A stretch of DNA of 64,000 bases from Talpa occidentalis (Eukaryota; Chordata; Mammalia; Eulipotyphla; Talpidae). This document shows positions 23,530-36,017 of the stretch, in pieces (the first letter of the stretch is position 1; each line of letters begins with the position of its first letter). Position numbers and translations under genes: made by a program. The notes beneath the pieces were generated by a model. It was not told the DNA's origin. It did no database searches and saw nothing but the letters and a program-made list of their open reading frames with translations. The stretch is from positions 55,664,329 through 55,728,328 of the forward strand of contig NW_023601212.1 of NCBI RefSeq assembly GCF_014898055.3. Reading direction: 5' to 3'.

Positions 23530-23697
23530 TTGTTGCACATTAGGAACACTTGGGCAGCTTTGATGACTAAAGCCCTGACCGCACCCTGCAGCAGCTGTGT
23601 TGGAATGCTGGGGAGGGGAGGCACCCCAGCATCAGTAGTCCTTAAAATGCTCCAGGTGGCTCCAACGTGCGACCAAGTTTGAAAAAGTTGATCCCAG
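23530..23697. mobile_element. MER5-like DNA transposon fragment
   Basis: 'cattaggaacacttgggcag' and 'aaatgctccaggtggctcc...aagtttgaaaa' resemble the decayed MER5A consensus. Interrupted on the right by an L1 3' end. Confidence 0.5.
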
Positions 23698-23930
23698 AAA
23701 AAAGATAAAACTTGCAAGTTCACCACAGATCTGAGGCATCTGGTGGGGGGTGGGGATGGGAGAGAGGTCAGAACAGGGGAGGGAAGAGCACAGGGGACTG
23801 TGGTGATGGTTCATGGGTGCCGTAGTGGTGGGAGAACTGTGGGGACTACACCTGAGGGGAGAAATCAAATACTGTCCAAAAATTAACAATGATGTAAGAA
23901 AATAAATATAAATGTTAAAAAAAGAAATAA
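23698..23930 (+). mobile_element. L1 3'UTR insertion, sense
   Basis: Purine-rich 3'UTR ('gggactgtggtgatggttc', 'ggggactacacctgagggg') ending 'gatgtaagaaaataaatata' and an A-rich tail. Flanks 'tgatcccag' and 'tgatccag' look like a slightly decayed duplication. Same family as 17047-17201 (antisense) and 17378-17575. Confidence 0.7.
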
Positions 23931-24301
23931 GTGATCCAGGGAACTTTCAAGATGTTCCCATACCCCAGCCTCAACCCAGGCCGAGGAAATGACACTCTCT
24001 GGGGGTGTCTGGGCAGCTTTTCACTGTTTGATTTTGAGCTTTGTCTTGGTTTGATTTCCAGGTGACCCCAACGTGCATCAGGAGTGAGAATCTCTGCTGG
24101 AGCCCAAAGTTCTCCACCCATGAGGAATGTGCAGCCCAGAGAAGCCATGGTTCCTGCCTGAGGACACATACCACATGCCAGGACCAGGCCGCAAATCCAG
24201 CTCCAGGGTCCTGAATCTTAGGCCAACACTCCCACACCACACAGGGCAGATGGAGCACATGGAGATTCCCCTAGTCTCTCACTTCACAGTTTGGGTGTAG
24301 G
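23931..24301. other. possible continuation of a MER5-like repeat
   Basis: About 370 bp. 'ccaggtgaccccaacgtgc' and 'gagtgagaatctctg' hint at MER5, but support is weak. No gene. Confidence 0.3.
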
Positions 24302-24591
24302 GTTGGCACATTTTTTGGTAAAGATTTATTTATTTATGCATACAAGAACTGGGGTATAAGCCAGAGTTGTGGGGGGTGAGAGGATTCACCAGAGACAGAG
24401 TGGGGAACAGAACAGGCAGATTGACTGAAATACACTGCTGAGGGGAGCAGCGAGCAAGTCAGGAGAGGTCTGCTGCGCCATGTGGGTAGCTCCCTGGCCG
24501 GGAATTGAACTTGTGCTGCAGAGGCTGTGGACAGCTTCATAGGTTGTGTCTTAACCCGTTGCGCCACCAGGGAGGCCTTGTTGGCACATTT
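24302..24591 (-). mobile_element. tRNA-derived SINE, subfamily B, antisense, 12-bp TSD
   Basis: Complement of the SINE with T-rich tail at 24314. Perfect duplication 'gttggcacattt' at 24302-24313 and 24580-24591. Confidence 0.95.
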
Positions 24592-24954
24592 GGTGAAGAG
24601 AGGTTGCAAGGTCACCCTTGACTTTGACCAGAGAAATTACACAGGCTAACCACTCTCCTCCCCTGAACTTCACCAAACCCAAAGGCAAAGTTCTTCAGGG
24701 AGACATCACCCAAGTCCTTGGAAATTGACTTTGAGTGTTTATGCTACTGATCTGGGTACTGATGGTGATGATAAGACATGAACTCATGCGGAATAAAAAT
24801 CCAGAAGACCATCCACAGAGGGATTTTCTGGATTGCCCCCTTACTGTACTGGCCTTCTTGAACTTGCTTGGGTTTCTGTGCTTTTTCCTGAGTGACAGAC
24901 TCTGTCTTCCCATCATGTGGGTCAATGAGAGCATCATGGAGACATTGACCTGTG

Positions 24955-25130
24955 TTCTCTGAAGTGTTTACTGAGTCCCTGCCATGTGCAGGCACTGTGC
25001 TTTTATAAAATCTTTGTCCTCTCCTTACTTGGAAGAACTCAGGGATCATGAATGCCCAGTTTACAGATGACAAAACTAAGGCTTGGTTAACAGCTGGCCT
25101 CAGATCACCTGGGAAGTAAGCGATGGAGCG
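24955..25130 (-). mobile_element. MIR, antisense
   Basis: 'gcccagtttacagatgac' and 'gtttactgagtccctgcc' with 'gtgcaggcactgtgc' match the antisense MIR 3' half. Decayed. Confidence 0.7.
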
Positions 25131-25149
25131 GCGATCTAGCTTCAGTCAT

Positions 25150-25325
25150 CTGTTATCAGTCTGTAGGCATTTGGGTTGGTCCCATGACTTGGCAATTGTG
25201 GATAATGCTGCTATGAACATTGGAGTATATAGATCTTTTCATCCCAGTGTTTTTTAAATATCTTTGGGTAAATATCTAGCAGTGGTATTGCTGGATCATG
25301 CGGCATTTCCATTTTTTAAAAAAGA
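25150..25325 (-). mobile_element. L1 fragment, antisense
   Basis: 'gataatgctgctatgaac' and 'ggtattgctggatcatgc' are the complement of the ORF2 C-terminal region of L1. Truncated at both ends. Confidence 0.82.
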
Positions 25326-25421
25326 ATTTTATATTTCCATTTATTTTTAAAAGAATCCCCATTCTGAAAGGGAATAGGGGAGGAGGAAGGAGAAGGGAGG
25401 GGAGAGGAAAAGGAAGGGGTT

Positions 25422-25813
25422 AGAACATCACACTGGGCTAAAAATACATGACTGGATCAAGAAGATGTGGTACATATATACCATGGAATATTACTCAGCC
25501 TTCAAAAAAGATAAACATGCAATTTGCAGCAACATGGATGGAGCTGAAAAGGATCATGCTCAGCAAAATAAGCCAGAAAGAAAAAGAAAAATACCAGATG
25601 GTCTCACTCATAGCAGGAATTTAGAAAACCTAAATAAGGGACCAGGAAAAAGAATAACTATAGGAAAGAAAAAATCAAAACCAACAAACAACTATGAGCT
25701 AGAGACACACTATGGCGGGGTGAGGGGGAGAGGAAGGATTGTGGTAAAAATAAGGGGGTTGCAATTGTATGGGGAATATAAAAATAAAAAAAAAAAGAAC
25801 ATCACACTGGGCT
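25422..25813 (+). mobile_element. young 5'-truncated L1 with 18-bp TSD
   Basis: Insert 25440-25795 holds the end of ORF2 (YIYTMEYYSAFKKDKHAICS at about 25470-25530, then NMDGAEKDHA) and a short 3'UTR 'ttgcaattgtatggggaat' followed by an A-tail. Perfect duplication 'agaacatcacactgggct' at 25422-25439 and 25796-25813. It gives the reference 3' end for the other young L1 pieces here (48180, 55700, 56291). Confidence 0.96.
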
Positions 25814-28800
25814 TAGGTGGAGGGTGAGTGAAGCAGGTGCACCTATGGAGGTGTGAAAAGGTACTCCTAAAATTTTATAGTTACGTAAATGGATGACAAA
25901 TTAATTTAAAAAATTAAAAACCAATAAAATTTAAAACTAAATAAACTCAGGCTAGAAAGCCCATGCTTGTTTATTCACCCCAGTACACCCATCCCAGCAT
26001 GGGTAACTTGGACTATTCATCTGTCAAAATCCTTGTCTTTTAAGACCTCAACACTTGCTTCCTATCTCCTCCATGGTGTCATTTCTAATTTTCCCCTTGA
26101 CACCTGGGTACCAGCCATGGGAGGAGCCCAGAAAGTGTCACGGTTCTGTTGAAGCCAGGACCCCAAATCTCTAGCTCCGTGGGACACACCAGCTGTGGGG
26201 GCAGCAGAGACCTTGGTTCTCTGCCTTGCCCATCACCTCCCCTTCTGGAGCCTCCTCTTCAATCCAAGAGAGCTGCTTTCTGAGAGATTCTATCAGATTC
26301 AAACACATACTGGGGGAAGGCAAGCACAAGTTCTGGTCAGGTAGGCATGAATTGACTTTAAATGACACAGTGGATGGGCACTTTAAATTTAATATGACAT
26401 TTTTATTATTAACATAACTTTACAATATTCCAGAAATTCAAAAACATTCCAAAACATAATCCTACCTACTCCTCTTACACAATTTTCATTTGTGCCTCTT
26501 TCCAATTTTCAGCCAGAGAAATACATGTTTTCTACTTAGTTCTAATCACAGTGTTTATAAACACTGCGTGCTACTCAGTTTGCTTGGAACTAATTTATAA
26601 ACATGTTTCCATACCCTTCATACTGATGCGGTCTAAGGTCTAGAGGCTTCCGTCATAACTTTCATACCATGGTTAAATCATTTCCCCAATAGTTGAAAGG
26701 TGGAATTCATTTTATAAATAATGAACATCTTTGTTCTGAGTTATTGCTTCAGGTATGTTTTGGAGATGTAGAGCGGCCAGGACAGTTGTGTGTGGTGATG
26801 GGATTGGAAGGGGTAGGTGGGGCAGGAAAAGGAAAAGTGGTAGAAGAAGAACTTGGGCCTTGGTTCTGTCTGTGTTGGCCCAGACCACTGAGCAGCTTCC
26901 CAGCCCCAACCTGCCATCAGGGGAGGCCTGGGTGTCAACTGGACCCTGCACTATCTCTAGCTCTGAAAGCCTTGGCCCTTATCCCAGCCTATGTTTGCAA
27001 AACTCGACCCTGAGGGAAAGACCTTACCTCAGAATTCTAAGGTTGATGGATGCAGAAGGGTCATATATCTACGTTTGCCTGGAGAGAAGAGGACACAAAC
27101 CTGTTCCAATTTTCTGTGAGGGTCTGGATGCAGGTAAATGTACTTGACACCACAATGCTGGCACTTTCTGGGCTCCTCCTAGGGTGCCTAGTCCATAGGT
27201 GCCATGTGCCACATGCTGATGCTCCATGTTGATGATCTCATTATGTTCTCATTCACAATGAGGTGAATGTTCACAAAGAGGAGGGCCCAGGACTCAGGAA
27301 GGATGTGGCCGCTCTCTAGGTGCCAACCAAAAGTGTCTAATCCATGCATGTCAGATTCACATCACCCCCAAACCCTAGTGAGAAAGGAAGTCTCAGTAAC
27401 TTCATGTAAAAGTGATCACTTCTCAAAAACTGCAGGAAGCAAGTGGAACTATGGAGCCAACTGTAGTCTATACCCAACCCAGGCTGGAAGGGCAGCTGGC
27501 TGGCAGGGGGGTGGTCTGGTGATAATGAGATGATGAGAAAAAGCAAAGAGGAAGGCCAAGGGTTAAGTCTACTTGGGTTCTCATCTAAACACGGAGGAGG
27601 AATTTCTTCCCAATCCCAATGTAATTGTCATTTTAATGTCCGTGTTGTGCTTCCATCTCTGCAAGAAGCTTTTGGAAGGCAGGGTGTGGGTCACACTCTA
27701 TTTTAGTCTCAGGATTTGATGGGTTCCCACACCTGCTGACTGGAAGCAGTGGAGGCTGAGTTCAGTTTCAAAGGTTGCGTGAGATCCAAACTGGTACCGA
27801 GAAATGGGAAGTGCACCCCAGGTGAGAAGATGGTAGGAGCTCAGGCTAGGTGCTGGGAGTGCTCAGGGTGTGTGGGGGGAGGTGGAACTTACTAGGTTGG
27901 TTTGTGTTGGGAAGAGGTGAGAAATCAGGCTAGTAATAGAGCCCCTGGACTACCTGTTAACTTGGAGAGTGATCCTTTTCCAGGTCTGACTTTCTCTGGC
28001 TCATAGTGAGAACAGTGATGGGGGGTGAGGGAAATGGATTACATTTGGCACTTTCTTGTAATCAAGAAAGGGGAAAAATTCACCCAACAGTAGATTAGGT
28101 AAACAACCAAAATCCATTGGCTTGTCCAGACCCTGAGTGGAAACAGGCTGCGTAAGCCTGTCTCCATTCAAACAACACTCCCGGATGAACACAGTTCAGC
28201 CTATCGTCCGGGGGAAAGGCAGCAGGGGTTTCTCTGAGAGTGGATCCCAGCCACTGCCTTGCCAACGCTGAAACCTGGGGACAGTGACACTTAGATCACA
28301 TTCTCCCCACAGCACCACCAGGATAGCTGCTTAGGTGGAGGGAGAGGGTCCTTTCTCTGCAAAGGACCTGTATTCCTCAAAACTGTGGTCCCTGCAGGGG
28401 CTACAGAATCTACCAGGAAAATTTGGGGAGGTAGAAGCCATCCTCTAGAATGGCCAGGGCTTGCTACAGAAGCCTCTGTCACCTTGGTTCCTTGTCTCCG
28501 CCACCCTACCTTGTGCTGTAAGGTTGGCAATGGGGAGAGGGATCAAATCCCTCTTTGCATCCCAGACTTTTGGGTTATTTGCTAATTTTGGTTGGCACTT
28601 TGGTGTTAAGTAAAAACATCAGGGATTCCTGGCAAGGACTCAGACAAAATGAGAATTAGAAAAATAGACGAGTCTCCAAGTCTCCACAAGGAGTGTAAGT
28701 AAACAACCCAAGCTGTTGACAGCCCTGGAGGACACCCCATGGCCATAGAGAGCCCCAGATCACCTGTCTTTAGCCCGAGAGGCTATCTCTGCCTGTGGCT

Positions 28801-30892
28801 CCTGTGAGAAACTGGTCCGTACATTTATCCAACTGTTGGAACTACAAACTTTCCTCAGGCTTCTCATAGGTCTACATTTCCACTCTGTTCTCACTCAGCA
28901 ACTGGTACTACCATCCACTTAAAAGCCTGGAATGGACTCATGGGAAACACCCTTGTCTTTTACCCAGATGCCAAATGATCTTCAAATCCCATTGCTTCCT
29001 TGCTTCAAGGCTCACTCTTGTTCTGAATGGTTGCAACGAACTTGTCAAGGATCTTCCTATCTCTTCTGTCTATTTGAAAAACCATCCTTAGCCTGGGGAA
29101 ACCATTCAAAATGTATGGTGGATCATGCGCCTACCTCCATTCCTTTGGAAAGCACAATGGAGAAAAAAAGCTCCAAGTCACTGCGTCCTACTCAGGGTGA
29201 AGTGGTGGCACATTTTCTGTGAGGGAGGAAATAAATCTCTGCCTAACTCCTTTCTCCTTGCAGAAACAGGTCGGGTGAATAGGTGAGAGCTGAGTTGATG
29301 GCTTATTGTTTCATTCACACGGAGAAAGATGTAGCAGTCACTGAGGGTTCAGACGGGGGGAAAAATTGATGGAAGCTACACAGCACATTGCTATTCAGTT
29401 GGAGAGGGCTGTATAAATGCGTTATTTTTAAAATAAATACTTTTCTGTCTCTGTTACCATATGGCAGCCCTCTTTCCCCCTAGCCTACACCTTCCTCCAT
29501 GCTCACACACAGCCCACGACCCTAGACTGTGGTCTCAATATCACTCTCCACTAACAGGAATGAGGATTTCATGCAGGACCGCTGATTCTATGTCTTGAGG
29601 CAGAAAAAGAATCAGGATGGGTCTGGAACATCTTGTTGTTGCCAGAAAGCAAGAATGCTTTCAAGAACGTCAAGGTCAGCCAAAGCAAAGGAGCCAAACC
29701 AAAGGGCTACTGGGCCAAGCCGTGACAATCTGGGCATTAATTAAAACAGGTTGAGCTGGAAAAAAGACTGTGGATTCATGACAATCCTCAAAAAACTTTC
29801 TAGTCTCCTGAGAAGTGGTTGGAGATCAAAAGGAGAGTGAATATAGTGGGCTGTGTTAATATCGACTTTAGTAAGCAGGGCGATTCCTACAAACAGGTCC
29901 TTTGTTTCTTCTATTCATTCTGTAACTATTTACACAGGACACATGTGTGCTGATTTCTATCTGTGAATGCAGGAAAGAATAAATATAGGGTACTCTGAGT
30001 CAGTCACCTTAGGGAAAGACAGGCACTGCTCCAGGGCAGGGCTTCCCAGCACTGGGATCACCTGTGACAACCACATAAAAGGGGAGAGGGTTCCTCTGCT
30101 CCTAGTGGTTCTAGAGAGGAGTAGAAATTGTACGGATTTGGTGCCTCCTGCCTTAGGGGCTGAAACTTCATGATGGCCCCTACTGGTTATAATACCACAC
30201 TGGCAAGGAGCTGCAATTTTTAAATAATGTTAACCGAGCAGCTCAATAAATCAGGATGAGACATCAGTGGGCTCCGCAACGCTGGCCAAGTGAGGTGTGA
30301 ATTCATCTCATCGAGGGGAAAATTCAACACTGCAAAGCCCACAACCTTCCTGAAAGGGACCGACTTAAAAAACTCTTATTGAAGGAACAAAGTTTAATGA
30401 TGAGAAGGAAGCTTCCTCCATCTGGTTTCCTCTCCTTGGACTTTGCAACCCAGTTTCCCATCCTGACCCAGAATCAATAATTCACCCACTCACACTTTGC
30501 AACCCCAGTGGTTTGAGGTGGCTCATTTTCTGCTTTTGGTCTGGTAAGATTGTTAAAAACCCTAGCAAGGTAAAAATAGTAGTTGGTTAAGTCACTGAAA
30601 TCCTAGGAAGGTGTCAAAGTTGGCACCACACCCAAGAAGGTGTGGAATTTAGGGTAAGAAACAAAGTGAAATCCACAGTCTTAGCACTTTTATAACAGGT
30701 TTTGATGTAAGGGTATTAAACAGCTTTGCCATCATGGTATTTTGTGTCCTTAGTATATTTAGAATTTTTAAGAGGATCTGCTGTATTAAATTTGTGAATT
30801 TAATTAAGTGCCTGGAGGTGTTTAAGTTTGCAATCAATGTTAAATGTTTATGAAAATCCAATTTGCTAAATTCATGAATTGTTAAAAATAGA
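25814..30892. other. 5 kb with no gene and few recognisable repeats
   Basis: 25860-25950 may be another AT-rich L1 3' scrap. 26549-26564 is a perfect 16-base palindrome (AGTGTTTATAAACACT). I see no exon, RNA gene or nameable mobile element in the rest. Frames of 60-130 codons on both strands lack protein signatures. Confidence 0.45.
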
Positions 30893-31985
30893 CTAGTTTT
30901 AGAACAGTTTTAGGTTCACAACAAAATTGAGTGGAAAGTAAAGAGTTCCCATATACCCTCTGTCCCCACACACATGCATAGCCTCCCTCTTTACCCCATC
31001 ATCAACATCCTGAACCAGAGTGGCACATTTGCTACAATCAGTGAACCCAAAGCTGACACATCATTATCACCAGAAGTTCACAGCTGACATTAGGGTTTAC
31101 TCTTATGGTGTACATGGTGTGCGTTTTAACAAATGTAGAATGACAGGTAGCCACCATTATAGTATCACACAGAGTATTTTTACTGCCCTAAAAATCCTCT
31201 GTGGTCCATCTATGCATCCTTCCTTCCCTACCTGGCCCCTGGCAACCACTGAGTGACCATTGATTAATATGCATTTATGTTTTCTCCAAGTCTTTTCATG
31301 GCAGAATAGAACATTTGTTTTTAGCGCTGAGTCCTATTCCATTGGCTGGATGTACCACAGTATATTTATCTATTTACCTGCTGAAGGACACCCTGGTTCC
31401 TTCCAAATTTTGACAATCAAGAATAAAGTTGCTTCAAAACCAAACCAATAACTAACCCTAGAAGTTTGATTATAGATGTGAGACTACCAGAATGGAGAGG
31501 GGCTCTATGTCTGTGGTAGAGGACTACGGGTGCCTGGGCGGTGGGTATGGTGTGGTGACATCTAAAGGTGTGTAACCCTAGATCTTTGAATTACCTACAG
31601 TGTTGTAAACCAAGGTTACCTCAACAACACAAAGGAAAAATAATAAAGTTGCTATAAATACCTGTCTGCAGTTCTTTGTGGAAATAAGTTTTCAGTTCAT
31701 TTGGGTAAAGGAAGCACAGTTGCTGAATCCGAGGATAAGAGTATGTTTAGTTTTGTAAGAAACTGTTCAAACGGCCTTCCAAAGTGCTGTGCCATGTTGC
31801 ATTCCCACCAGCAATGAATGGGAGTTTCTGCTGCCCACATCATCACCACCATTAGGTGCTGTCTGTGTTCTGGGTGTGGGCTATTCTGATAGATGTGTGT
31901 TATTGTCTCATTGTTACTTACAATGGATTTTCGATATATTAGCTATGTTATTAGTGTGTGATTATTTAAAGAAATGTTGATAGTT
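30893..31985 (-). mobile_element. old L1M 3' part, antisense, with nested insertion
   Basis: 'ttttaggttcacaacaaaat', 'cccatataccctctgtcccc', 'catagcctccctctttaccc' and 'accaccattaggtg...' follow the antisense 3'UTR and ORF2 end of an old L1. A 208-bp piece at 31434-31641 interrupts it. Confidence 0.85.
31422..31653 (+). mobile_element. small retroposed insert with 12-bp TSD
   Basis: Perfect duplication 'aataaagttgct' at 31422-31433 and 31642-31653 encloses 208 bp ending in an A-rich tail. The content ('gactacgggtgcctgggcgg') resembles an L1 3'UTR type but is not securely named. Confidence 0.75.
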
Positions 31986-33910
31986 TAAGGAGTGATGATT
32001 GTTATACATTCATAAGATTAATAAAAGGACATTAAACCAGGTATAAATAGTCATCAGTATTCCCTCCAGACCCAGAGGCCCTCATACTCGAAATAATCAT
32101 CAGTGGCCCTGAATATGCCCAGATGGTGCCTGCCTGGGTGTGGGCTGACTAGAAAGGGTCAAACCACTTTCTGTGACAGAAGGATTTAGAGGGCGTGTCC
32201 AGGCTGGAGAGGAGGGGACAAAGAGATATAGCAGGGGATCGGAGCCCAGCATGGTAGAAATGGCTAAGGAAAAAATGATGAAATGAAGCAATATATCGTT
32301 TCATGCAGTTAGCCTTGCTGTGATGTGAGCTTTCTCCATTTCCACAATGGAGTTGTGAGTAGCTACACGATGTGTTGGCTACACCGTGTGAGTGCATGCA
32401 AGTGGTTTTTGTGGAACGCCAAGAAAAATGACTGGTCTCCATGTTTGTGTGCATGACGTAGAGCCCAGCTATGGGGGAGTGGGGGAGGGGAGAGAGTGAG
32501 AGCCTCAGGGCCGCAGCCTGAAGCCACTTCATTAATGTGACACCCTCCCCAGTACTACTTAGGAATGGGGTATGTGTGTTTGTGTGTGTTTGGTGATGTG
32601 TGATACAAATTATGTTGGAGCTGGCCTTTATCAGCTCTCAAGCTGATTGTTAAATTTCCAGGAATTTCTGTAAATTGGTTATTAAACCACTGGCACCAGG
32701 AATTGGCACAAGCCTTACAAATCAGCTGCTCCCAGACCTTGGCCAGAGCTACCAGTTCACCACTGCTTATGAGGCCACTTCTGTTCTGACTCCCGGTCTC
32801 TCTCCAGGCTCAATTCCTCTCCTTTCCTGCTTGTCACAAACCAGGAATGCCAATGGATTCACAAGTCCTGTCCGGTGGCCTCCTGCAATTGCTGCCTTCC
32901 TTCCCCTGACTCCTAGCTATTTCCAAGATTCAGCTCATTGTCACCTCTGGGGCAGACTTGACTCCAGGACAGATAACTTGAATCCATGAGGAAAAAGTAT
33001 CTCTACCTATGAGGTTCTCCCATGGGCTTCCCTCCCATCCTTTGTGCTGCAGCCCCAGGTCCTTGAGATGGGCCTGTGGGTTCACTCATTTCTGTGTCAG
33101 GAGAGCCTGGCAGGGGCAGGCTGGTCTCCCAGGGGCAGCTTAGTGCTTTAAGCAGCTATGGGGGAACTGAGTGGAAGGTGGTGCTGACTTCGATGTTAGA
33201 GGGAAGCTCCAGGATTTCCCGCACGAGGTGAGGTGAGGACAAGCAGGAGCAGGGCCTGCTGACCACAGGGAGTGAGGGAGACCTTTCCTAGGAGCCGAGA
33301 CTGTCATCTGTGTGACAGCAGCTCTGGCCTTCGGTCTGGCTGGTCAGGGAGGGAGGAAGAAGTCCCCCAGAGTGAACTGATCCCAGGTCTCTGGGATGGC
33401 TCCAGTGTGTCAACTCACAAGGTCAAGGCTCTGTCGCCTGCTGTCTGGGCTGCTTCTCCCAGGCAGAACCACTTTCTGACCCTTTGGACTTGTCAGCAGG
33501 ATTGAAAATAGTGACTTGCATGAAAAGTTTAAACTGTAGGGAAAATCTGGGCTGCAGAGAAGAGGCACTCTTGGGCTTTATAAGAGTCTCTATTCCCCCC
33601 AATGACACTCTCTCAGGGTGTTCAATACTCACCCTACCTTCAGCTCCATCAGTTCTCATTGTAGGTAAGGGGAACAGAAGGTGAACACAACAGGGAAGAT
33701 GCCTGCTGAGCCGGCCTCAGAGTCTGCTTGAGATAGATTGCCCCCGAGGGCTCTGCCTGCCCTTGGTTCAGAGCACACACTCAAGACTAAGGACACAGCC
33801 CAAGAGGGAAGAGCCAGCCGGAGAGCCAGGTGGGTGGGCAGAGAATATTCCCGACACTAATTCTTACGCTGTCAAAGCAGACCCCATGCCAAGTACTATT
33901 TACCTTAGAT
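31986..33910. other. no recognised gene
   Basis: 1.9 kb of unassigned sequence. A short GT-rich patch at 32570-32590. Open frames lack family resemblance. Confidence 0.45.
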
Positions 33911-34235
33911 TTCTAAGTGTTGGGTCTCCCTGGTGGTGCAAGGGGTTAAGCACAGCACTATGAAGCTATCCACAGCCACTGCAGCCAATGCTGCCCCTCA
34001 CCTCATGATGGAATTAAGATACAAAACAGTCAAGGGTTCGATCCCCGGCCAGGGAACAACCCGCATGGTGCATCAGACTTCTGTCTCACCTGCTGCTCCC
34101 CTCAGCAGTGTATTTCAGTAGATCTGCCTGTTCTGCTCCCCACTCTGTCTCCCCCCCCCCACCAACACCTCTGGCCTGTACCCCAGTGCTTGCATGCATG
34201 CATAAATAAATCTTTAAAAAAAAAGGAATTCTAAG
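33911..34235 (+). mobile_element. SINE, subfamily B, with foreign insert before box B
   Basis: Head 'gggtctccctggtggtgc' (33922), box B 'ggttcgatccccgg' (34035), normal B-type body and tail to 34227. Between the usual 'ccactgcag' and box B, about 49 bases (33985-34033) replace the normal 5. Flanks 'ttctaagtgtt' and 'ttctaagcatt' are a decayed duplication. Confidence 0.9.
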
Positions 34236-34469
34236 CATTCAAAAAATGTTTGGACAATTGTTTTAAAATGCATAAGCCATTATGCATTTCTTGATGGTCC
34301 CTGTGGCCAACAGGAGACTATTTCGAATGAGGTGGAAGGCTGGGAACCAAGAGAGGTGAGTCAGAAGCTCTGATCTCAACTCCAACCTGTGTGGGGTTTC
34401 CTGTACCAACACGTAAAGCTCCCATACCCCCTGGTGGTCCTACAATTCCACTTGATTCTGATACATACT

Positions 34470-35105
34470 ATGGACCTAGAGAGAGTCAGGTTAAGGGCTC
34501 AGTTCCACAAGACGACCCCACCCCAACTTCAGACCCCAGTTCCAGGGACTATCTAGACTAGAGGCTCCAAAGACTCCCTCCTCCTGGGGTTGGATTCAAT
34601 GTAGAGTAGCTCACAGATCTCAGGAACATTTGACTTATTAGATGAACTTTTAATTGAATTGAATAATTATTAAAATTTTATTTTTTATTGTAAGAGGGAG
34701 CAACTCAGGAACAGGCAGATTGAAGGGATTTATAGGGTGGCTATGGGGGAAGGGCAGGAGCTCCCACACCCACTCTGGCACCTTTGGTGTTCACCAACTC
34801 GGAGTCCTCCGAACTCCATCCTTCTGGGTTTTTATGGGGCTTTAATACATAGGCATGATTAATTACATCTTACAGTCCATCTCTGGCTCCACCCAGTCAG
34901 AGGGTGGAACTGAAATTTCAAACCCTCTCATCACAGTCAGCACCTTTCCAGAGTTGCTCATGAGCATAACAAAGCATAAAGGGCATCTTTCCTCACTCTC
35001 CCCAACCTCGCCCCCCTTAGGACATTCTAAGGGCTTTAGGAGCTCCGTGTCAAAACTGGGGTTAAAGACCAAACATGTGGTTATTCTAAATCACAATATC
35101 ACAGT
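34470..35105. mobile_element. old LTR-type repeat, family not named
   Basis: 'ggcatgattaattacatc', 'cagagggtggaactgaaa', 'ggacattctaagggctttag' and 'aggagctccgtgtcaaaac...aatcacaatatcaca' recall an old mammalian LTR repeat. I recognise the motif order but cannot name the family. The 158-codon frame starting at 34855 runs through it. Confidence 0.42.
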
Positions 35106-35759
35106 GAGCCACCCCACCTGGGTGAAGCCCCCAGGGCCCCTCCCCACCCTGGGTCCGCGGCCTGGATGTGCAGTTGAGCTGACCGCTCTAGTTTTAGTTT
35201 GTCCTCAGAGGGGCCAAGATTTCTTTTCCTGGAAAGCTGAGAGTGTTTTTTTCGGAACCTCTGGTGCCCAAGCAAGTCTGCCTTCACCCGTATCACCGCT
35301 GCTCTCCCGGGAACCCTTCCAGGGTAGTTGACTTAGCAGCTCCCAGAAACCTTTTTGCTCAAAAGAATCCATCTCTGAGCCAGGTGTGCCTGCCAGGAGA
35401 GACCTGGGAGTGAGAAATTCCTCAGCAGGTTCTCACTGAGAGCTAAAAGTAAGAACGTGGGTTTACAGGGTCATGTCTAGCACTTGAGGTTTTGGCCCAA
35501 GAATCTCAAGCATCACATATTTCTTTGTCTTCTCCCCTCTACTTACTACTAGAGTATTTGTTAAAATAGGTCTCAGTCCTGTCCCCCAAACAATGGGGTT
35601 TCCCTCTGACTCATGGATAGGGTGTCACCCTTCAGTGCTTATTACTCTTCTTGCCATAGGTCACAACCCTAAGAACAGCCACTGGACATTCCTGTGGCCA
35701 GCTCTTGTGCAATACAGTGTGGAGGCCCACTTCACAGAATCGACTCCACAGTCTAGAGA
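35106..35759. other. no recognised gene
   Basis: About 650 bp, partly GC-rich at 35110-35170. Nothing identified. Confidence 0.45.
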
Positions 35760-35880
35760 TGGAGGGAAGTACTAATGTTATCACCATTTTCTAGGGGAGA
35801 AAAATGAGGTTCAGAAAGTTCCAGAGCTTGCTACACAACTCAGAAGTGGTAGAGCCAGCTTTTGAACTTAGACTTTTCAG
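35760..35880 (-). mobile_element. MIR, antisense
   Basis: 'accattttctaggggag', 'aaatgaggttcagaaagttc' and 'agaagtggtagagccagc' are the antisense MIR core. Confidence 0.75.
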
Positions 35881-36017
35881 AATTAGGGTGCACTATTGCC
35901 TTTCAGTGATTTGTAAATTCAATCCCCTCATATAATAAACATTGCAACTGAAAATCATTCATTAGCTTAACTCTTCCATCTCCTCCATCCCTAACCAAGT
36001 CCTGCTTTCCAAATATG

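Noticed and set aside
34855..35331. 158-codon plus-strand open frame
   Set aside because: It overlaps an old LTR-type repeat and has no recognisable family or domain.
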